This document shows positions 58,101-64,000 of a DNA stretch of 64,000 bases, one piece after another. Every line of letters begins with the position of its first letter. Position 1 is the stretch's first letter. A model generated the notes under the pieces. That model saw only the letters and a list, made by a program, of their open reading frames with translations, made no database searches and had not been told where the DNA came from. The stretch is taken from positions 31,226,218 to 31,290,217 of the forward strand of contig CM066982.1 in NCBI GenBank assembly GCA_033977485.1, given 5' to 3'. Made by a program: the position numbers and the translations under genes. Source of the stretch: Hydrangea macrophylla. Taxonomy: Eukaryota; Streptophyta; Magnoliopsida; Cornales; Hydrangeaceae.

Positions 58101-58433
58101 TAAACTAGAAATTGAAACTAACTTCCTTCAAATAGAAGGTACTAAAAGGTAATTTCTTAATATTAAAATCCTTTCTCTACCAAAACTAAGATGTAAATCT
58201 CCTACTCCAACAGCTGTTACTCTCGTAGTATTTCCCATATATAGATAAATCTCTCCATAACTTAGCTGCCTGGTCCCCTGAAATCCCTGCAAAGACTTCC
58301 ATACATGATCAGTGGCTCCTGTATCTACACACTAGGTACCGGTAGATCAGACTGCTAAACACAATTTAACAACTAGTAAATGAGATTTACCTTGATTGTT
58401 CTGTCTGGCGAGATAAACCAGACATAGCTTCTT
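55102..58433 (-). pseudogene. Copia element E pol (protease-integrase-RT-RNase H)
   Basis: Domain order on the minus strand is as in Ty1/copia. Protease: CVDTGATDHVW at about 58330. Integrase: zinc-finger remnants (LWHLRLSH, CESCLEGK) at about 57890-57775; the catalytic core start VHSNLCGPM at about 57715 has Asn where the first catalytic Asp is expected; SDRGGEY at about 57520 and NSVAERRNKTLMDMVRSMM at about 57410 carry the other two acidic residues. Reverse transcriptase: CKWIYKKK, MDVKTAFLNVNLDECIY and YVDDILLIGND. RNase H: GYTDFDFMSDRDSRKSTSG, STMEAEYVA, NLADPFTK. Stop codons near 56664, 56127, 55830 and 55353 and a frameshift after 57665 disable it. The end is at 55102, next to the polypurine tract. 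Confidence 0.9.
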
Positions 58434-59203
58434 CTAGTGTCCTGGCTGCTTGTAAATAAAATATTTACCTTTAGGCTTTCCCGGTTGTCCTCTTGGCCTT
58501 TGGATTAGCAGACGGCTCGCGACATTCTTTTGAGCCTTTTTCATTTTCTTCTTGCCTTTCAACTTTGAAGCAGAACCTTTCTCAAACACAAGAGCACTCC
58601 CTGACTTTCTTTTAAGACCCTCAGCTGCCTGGAGTTCTTTAAGCAGCTCCGCCAAAGTATATTTAAATTTATTCATGTTATAATTGAGGCGGAATTGCTT
58701 AAAAGACTCTGGCAGTGATTGGAGTACAATATCGACCTGGGTTTCCCAGTTGATTTCAGCTCCAAGGATCTCTAGTTCATTAAGAAGAGATATCATCTTA
58801 AGAACATGATCCCTTACAGGCGTCCCCTCAGCCATGGTTGTGTTCATCAAGTCTTCATGGCAACTTGCCTAGCAGCACGACTTTGATCCCCGATTATCTC
58901 TCAGAGGCTCTCCATCATGTCATAGGCACTGGCCATTCACTGATGCTGATGTTCCAGAACATTCGACATGGATGCCAAAATCTAATACCACGCCATTTCA
59001 TCAGCCTTGACCCATTTCTTGTGAGCCTGGGTTTCCTCAGCGGTTGCCCCCTCACCAGGTTGCTCAGGACATTCTTGAGTAAGCACAAACTTGTACTCTT
59101 CAGCAGTTAACACAATATCCAAATTCCTTTTCCAGTCTATATAGTTTGGTCCAGTAAGTTTGTTTTCTTTAAGTATAACATCGAGTAGATTGAAAGAACC
59201 CAT
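58434..59203 (-). pseudogene. Copia element E gag, decayed
   Basis: The start MGSFNLLDVILKENKL and LTGPNYIDWKRNLDIVL is typical of copia Gag. The capsid-type domain follows (GTPVRDHVLKMISLLNELE, VDIVLQSLPESFKQF, YTLAELLKELQAAEGL). Stops at about 58980 and 58930 split it. The zinc-knuckle position reads KYFIYKQPGH followed by a stop, so the first Cys residues are lost. Confidence 0.88.
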
Positions 59204-60673
59204 TTAAAAGCCTGAGAATCACATAATATAAATAATTACGTTTGGGTAAAAAATTACTATGGATTCGAGTTGAAAATATTGGTTCCCTCTACCATATTTG
59301 AAAAGTATGACTTGATGGGAAGCCATATACTATCCATCATTTGTTCAGATAGGCTATTGCCTTTTAATTTTACTAACTAGGCGATGTACCTTGCCTAGTA
59401 AAATTAAACTGCCGACTTGCTTTGGTCCTGTAAATAATAATAATGACTCATATGGAGAGGATATTATTATTTATAGCTAAGTGTATACTATCACTTAATT
59501 CTAAGTCAAGAGTTCTGTGAGGAACTCCTCTAATGGAGATGTGACCCACACTAACAATCACCCACAACATTATTTTAAAGAAGTTTGTACCGATGGTTCC
59601 ATGATCAACTGCATCCGATGGGGAGTATGGCACTAGAGCCATCACACAAAATTAATCATATCATCTACAAATCATTGATGGAGACCATGGGATTTGTACT
59701 TGATAAATTCCCCCTCCCACTTAGAGTTTGTAAAAAAACTTGAGGGTTATAATTTTTAGAAAAACTTTTAATTCAATTAATAAAAAATAATGGAATACTT
59801 AACATGGATTAGCCCATCCTTACTTGTCAAACACACATGTGTAGATAATAAAATTATTCTATTCTCACGATTTTAGAAAATAAGTACTTATATTTTCAAA
59901 ATATGGAATTAGTTTTATTTCTAAATACACATGTAGTTGTCCATCATTTTAAATTAGTATAAATTAAACATGCAGCTAGACATCTGAAATAGGTCTAGGA
60001 ACAATTATCCATACTGTCCTATTCATTAAACATGAAACAATAATAATCATTCAATAACATATAAATAAGGAAACTGCAATAAAATAAGAATCCCACTATT
60101 ATGGTCAAGCGGCGACTCTTGTGAAGAAATCTTAATTGAAACCCGATTAGCTCTATGTCGCCACTATGCACGGGGGTCGAGCTGCCAAGTCAGTAATTGT
60201 CTTCCAAAACTGTTTTCTGAAATAGCCTTCTACCTTCCAGAACTGTCTTATGAAATAACCTTCTGAAACTGCTTTCAGATTGCTTTCAGAAACTGCTTGT
60301 AAAACTTCTCTCACAAACCATCTTCATGGATTTACTTCAGATATATTACATAAACCCTATGCCTCCATGAAGGAGTGCACATGCTATTTATTTGCAGTAA
60401 ATTAACCACGCATCAATCAAGCATGGGATCCAATACATACAAATCCTATGCCTCCATAAAGGAGTTCACATGCTATATCAAAACAGTAATATTAACTACG
60501 GATAAAACCATCGTGGGATCCAATCATACAAAACCAGTGACCATAATAGTGGAATTAGAATGCTGCAAAATAGGGGATATCACAGAACTACGTTCTATTT
60601 ATCCATCAATGTGCGCATAAGATATGTATTACTGGACAACATGGTTGCGTCCAACCCATACGCAGAATCAACG
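59204..60673 (-). other. Element E 5' leader
   Basis: About 1.47 kb between PBS and gag without a supported gene. It contains repeated CTTCTGAAACTGC / AACTGCTTTCAGA words at about 60200-60300 and a GCCTCCATRAAGGAGT repeat at 60362 and 60452. Confidence 0.6.
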
Positions 60674-60690
60674 TTGCTTTGATGCCACTG
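60674..60690 (-). promoter_or_regulatory. Element E primer binding site
   Basis: The minus strand reads CAGTGGCATCAAAGC next to the LTR end. This is the initiator-Met consensus TGGTATCAGAGC with two transitions. Confidence 0.75.
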
Positions 60691-61583
60691 TTAGGAAAAC
60701 TGCGTTCCTAGAATCCGTTGACAACGCGTATAATTGGTACTTGCGTGAAAGCTATAATAACCCTACGGCAGAACTAGGGTTATCTTGAAGTGCAAAACAG
60801 TTTGCTGTAGTAGATGAATCGAGAACACGGGCTTGATGATAGCTCACGATCTTCTACCGTATTCCTCTGGTGCCAGAATATCGAACTGAGTGTGGGCTCT
60901 ATCAAAATCCTTTCTATTTTCTGCTCTCCCTCTTATACGCTCTCTTTTCTATTCCAGGTTATAATACACTTGATGGAAAAACTCAAACTGAGAGGAGAGC
61001 CCAAGCAGCATATATATAGGCTATGATTGGGACGATAAGAAGTCAATAAGGAATATGCTTCCTTATGGAATTAGGAAACCCCAATTCGAACTGAATCAGA
61101 TTCCTATTTCCATAAATTATAATTCATATCACTATAGAATTATAATTGCACTCCTATTCTTATCTGAAAAATATATTCGAGCTCCATATTATTAAATGCT
61201 TATTATCTCTCCACGTTAAGATTACATATATCCATTAATTAAATACAATTATTGAAAATCATATTTAATTAATCTCTTAAACTTCCTTGAGATCCTTTGC
61301 TTAACTTATCTGATATGTCGGATACAAAATCCACCTGCAGGGTTTGACATAATCAAAACTTATAAGCTTTCTCAAGGGGATATCATCATTCCCAAAATTA
61401 AGACATGGATTCCATCATTAATTCATATCCACCACACAGTCAATATTGTCACCCAATCCAATGAGATATTGACCCATTTAGGGATCTTACCCTTTTAGGG
61501 ATCAAAGTGTCAATATCAAATGCACGTGTCTATAAATTAACTTAGGATTTAGAGCATAAGCACTCATAATAGCCATGAGGTAT
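60691..61583 (-). repeat. Copia element E 5' LTR, truncated
   Basis: Homologous to 53824-54690 with matching CGAGAACACGGGCTTGATGA and GGTGCCAGAATATCG-type tracts. It stops at GCCATGAGGTAT where LTR C' begins, so about 370 bp of its U3 end are displaced beyond the window. Confidence 0.88.
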
Positions 61584-64000
61584 TGTAGACACACCATTTT
61601 GTCGTCTTTCAGATTTAGGAGACCCATAGCTGGGTAGTTCACAATGATCGAAAAAGACTCAAAAGGACTCCTGGAAGTTAGTTCTATTTCTCAAAATGCT
61701 CAGAATGACCAAAATGCTCCTTAAAACCCGAAAACTCCCAAATTTGGACCAAAAGTTTTGGAAACATGATATGTCATAAGAAAAGTAAAAAAATGAGTTT
61801 TTAAGTAAAATCAGATGAAATCGTCAGCTCCCAGAGACCCCCGGAAGTCCCGGAAGTTCCCAGAAAGTCCCCGTTGATCGGTTTGACCAATGTTTGACCA
61901 AGTTTGACCAAGGTTTGACCGAAATTGTCCAAATTCGCCAAAAATTTTTGGAATCATTCTAGATCGTGTGGAAAGTATTAAAATAAGTTTTAAAAGAAAA
62001 TCGAACGAAAACGTCAGCTCCTGGGAGCTCTCAGAGGTTTCCAGAACTTCCCGGGAATCCCATGTTTCATCGATTTGACCTAAAAGTTGACTTCAAAACT
62101 GGAGCACCATAGCAAATTTCAAACATTTTTTATGGATACTAGAGGTCAATTTCTTTCCAACGGTATATCGCATATAATTTCTGGATTTAAAACGGATTTA
62201 TTATGAATTTTTGAAGGTGAAAAAGGCGAGCAAATTGGCTTTTATCGCGAATACCGTAAAACTTTTCAAAGTGACCTGACTCTAAAACATTTTATATAGT
62301 AAGTAGTCTCCGATACCTTTCCAATGGTATATCACAAGCTCAGTTTGGAGTTCGTACGCATTTTCTATGAATTTCGGACAAAATATGGCATTTTCGCGAA
62401 TACCGGAACCTCTGGGGGCCTAAATACAATTTTCTGGGCATCTGAGGAGCAGTGCCATGCGGCACTGGGCCACTACCGCGGCGGCACATGGATAGTGCCG
62501 TGGCGGCACTCAACCCTCGGAGAGTCCATTTTTGTAATTTATTTGGGGGGTCTAATTTGATTAATTAAAAACCAAAACAATGTAGTTTTATGTTCACAGT
62601 TGTTTGGGACCAATGGGAGCACTTTCTAAATCTCAAAACCTCCCCAAATTAGCCTATATAAACTCCCCATTGCTCTTCATTTGGGGGGGGGGCAAGTGCA
62701 AAATTTGAGAAAGTTTTAGAGAGAAAGAGAGATAGAGATAGGTTTAGAAGAGAGAAAGGAGCTTCTCCCACTGATTTTCTATAGAAAGTGAGTTCTAAAC
62801 TCAAGTTCTTCCATCATCCTTATATATACTTCATCATCAATACTATGAGTGAAACACCAAGCTACAAGTCCAAAATCACATTAATTATCATCTATTGATT
62901 GTTATTTACTTGCTTGTTCATATTATGTTCATCTCTTCTTAATCTCATTTCATTTTTTATTTTTTATTTCTTTATTTAATTACTTGCTCTTTATCATCTA
63001 AATGATGACATAAAGTTTGAGGTGAGTGAATCCTTATGGATAATAGCTCTTGACCTCAAAAACATGTTTAATAGATGATGATTATAACTTCAATACCTCC
63101 AAGGTATCCTTGAAGTTATGTTCAAAATAAAAATGAATCTCTCCAATACTATTGGGGGTTCTTGAAGATGAGTTTGATGCTGATATTCCAAGAGGTCATA
63201 ATCTCTATTTGATGTTGAAAATATACTTTCAAAACCCCCATTTCAAAACCCCCTCTTAAACCCCCAAGAAATAAACCTTGTTTTCTCAAAACCTTCAAAA
63301 CAGTGAGTCATTTAACTTCAAAGAATTATTTTGAGTTCAATACTCAATATATGAATGCATGACGACTTGGAAAGTCTTTTTAACTCATTATAGAACAATC
63401 ATGATTTTTGGCTTGACTTGGAAGCACTTGAAAGGGGTCCATTTTTGTCCAAACATTCCTTCCAAACATTCTGCCTCTGCTGTCACAACAGCTAGGTTGA
63501 CTTTTAACTTATTTTACAGAAAACGTTTCCAAAAAGAGTGGTCCCAACTTATTTTTCCCTTGAACTTAAATGTCTTAGGGAACTCTTTGTATAATATGGG
63601 CCTCTAGATCTTTTATTTTCATTTTCTAAGATTTTCTAACATTTCAATCAACAGTACGGACTCTGTTTCTAAATAACCTCTATTGTTTATATGATTTCTC
63701 TCAATCTATGATAGTTATTAAAGATTGGCTTTTTGGGTTGTTTGTAGACACAATAAGGAAGATATCAATAAAAAATCATGCATTGAAAACATTCCTAACC
63801 TTTTCAATTTCCAAAAAATCATGTTACTATTCTATCCACCTTTTACTTCCATCCTTTGATTTGGTGCTTACATGTACTCCAGATTTGTTCATGTCTTAGG
63901 AAGTGGTCCATACCATATTTGTACATATTCTATGATGATTTTCTTCATGCATTCATGCATATCTTAGACTTCGAAGCCACTTTAGAAAGTCCATGTACAC
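61584..64000 (+). repeat. Tat/Ogre-like LTR C' (runs off the window)
   Basis: Starts TGTAGACACACCATTTTGTC and aligns with solo LTR C (12371-15553) to the window edge: GACCCCCGGAAGT, GGTTTGACCAA, TTTCCAACGGTATATCGCA, GAGGTGAGTGAATCCTTATG. A GC-rich patch at about 62447-62510 has CCGCGGCGGCAC and GTGCCGTGGCGGCAC palindromic words, some 135-205 bp upstream of a CCTATATAAAC promoter box at about 62652. An 8-bp G run is at about 62685. Frames inside are not genes. Confidence 0.85.

Noticed and set aside
62324..62560. 78-codon frame in LTR C'
   Set aside because: Lies wholly within an LTR over the GC-rich palindrome patch; the related LTR C has no matching open frame.

Overview
The window is nuclear DNA from a flowering plant, most likely a eudicot. 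The evidence is one intron-bearing plant-type cationic amino acid transporter gene, AT-rich spacer, and a dense nest of plant LTR retrotransposons (Ty1/copia, Ty3/gypsy chromovirus-like and Tat/Ogre-like), Mutator-type inverted-repeat elements and MITEs. There is no bacterial, organellar or viral operon structure. The species cannot be named from the sequence.

Layout. (1) 1-2847: the 5' half (three exons, minus strand) of a CAT-family amino acid transporter; the remaining exons lie left of the window or are lost. (2) 2848-5997: AT-rich spacer with two small palindromic elements and a 106-bp tandem repeat. (3) 5998-20207: element B (LTR element with almost no interior) was invaded in its 3' LTR by element A (gag-only, Sirevirus-like copia). 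A segment of about 9 kb (11157-20207) was then inverted, splitting both elements. The inverted block also holds a Mutator-like element (11285-16534) that contains a Tat-type solo LTR (12371-15553), and a copia solo LTR (17744-19194) inside B. (4) 20208-23177: spacer with a MITE and a Mutator-type MITE carrying a perfect 9-bp target duplication. (5) 23178-35910: gypsy element G (5' LTR, PBS, an extra acidic ORF, decayed gag-pol), a short LTR fragment, a Tat-lineage fragment (integrase plus antisense ORF), then the tail and long 3' LTR of another gypsy (H). (6) 35911-44868: a poorly resolved minus-strand LTR remnant (J), a Tat LTR fragment, and the pol 3' half plus 3' LTR of gypsy I. (7) 44869-47698: two copia F LTR copies in opposite orientation and a decayed RNase H. 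(8) 47699-64000: Tat/Ogre-like element D (LTR, tRNA-Arg-type PBS, gag) interrupted by copia E (minus strand), whose own 5' LTR is interrupted by another Tat-type LTR (C') that runs off the window.

Apart from the CAT fragment and the single intact (but internally deleted) gag ORF of element A, every protein-coding stretch is a decayed transposon ORF with stops and frameshifts. I found no novel gene system. The most notable observations are: the inversion, which target-site duplications document; a PBS in element D whose tRNA-Arg similarity runs about 50 nt, through the whole anticodon arm, and is duplicated together with the LTR end; a PBS-like motif captured inside the U5 end of the Tat LTRs; and arrays of short palindromes (GTCGAC, ATCGAT, CTCGAG or CCGCGG cores) upstream of the TATA box in LTRs of otherwise unrelated families.
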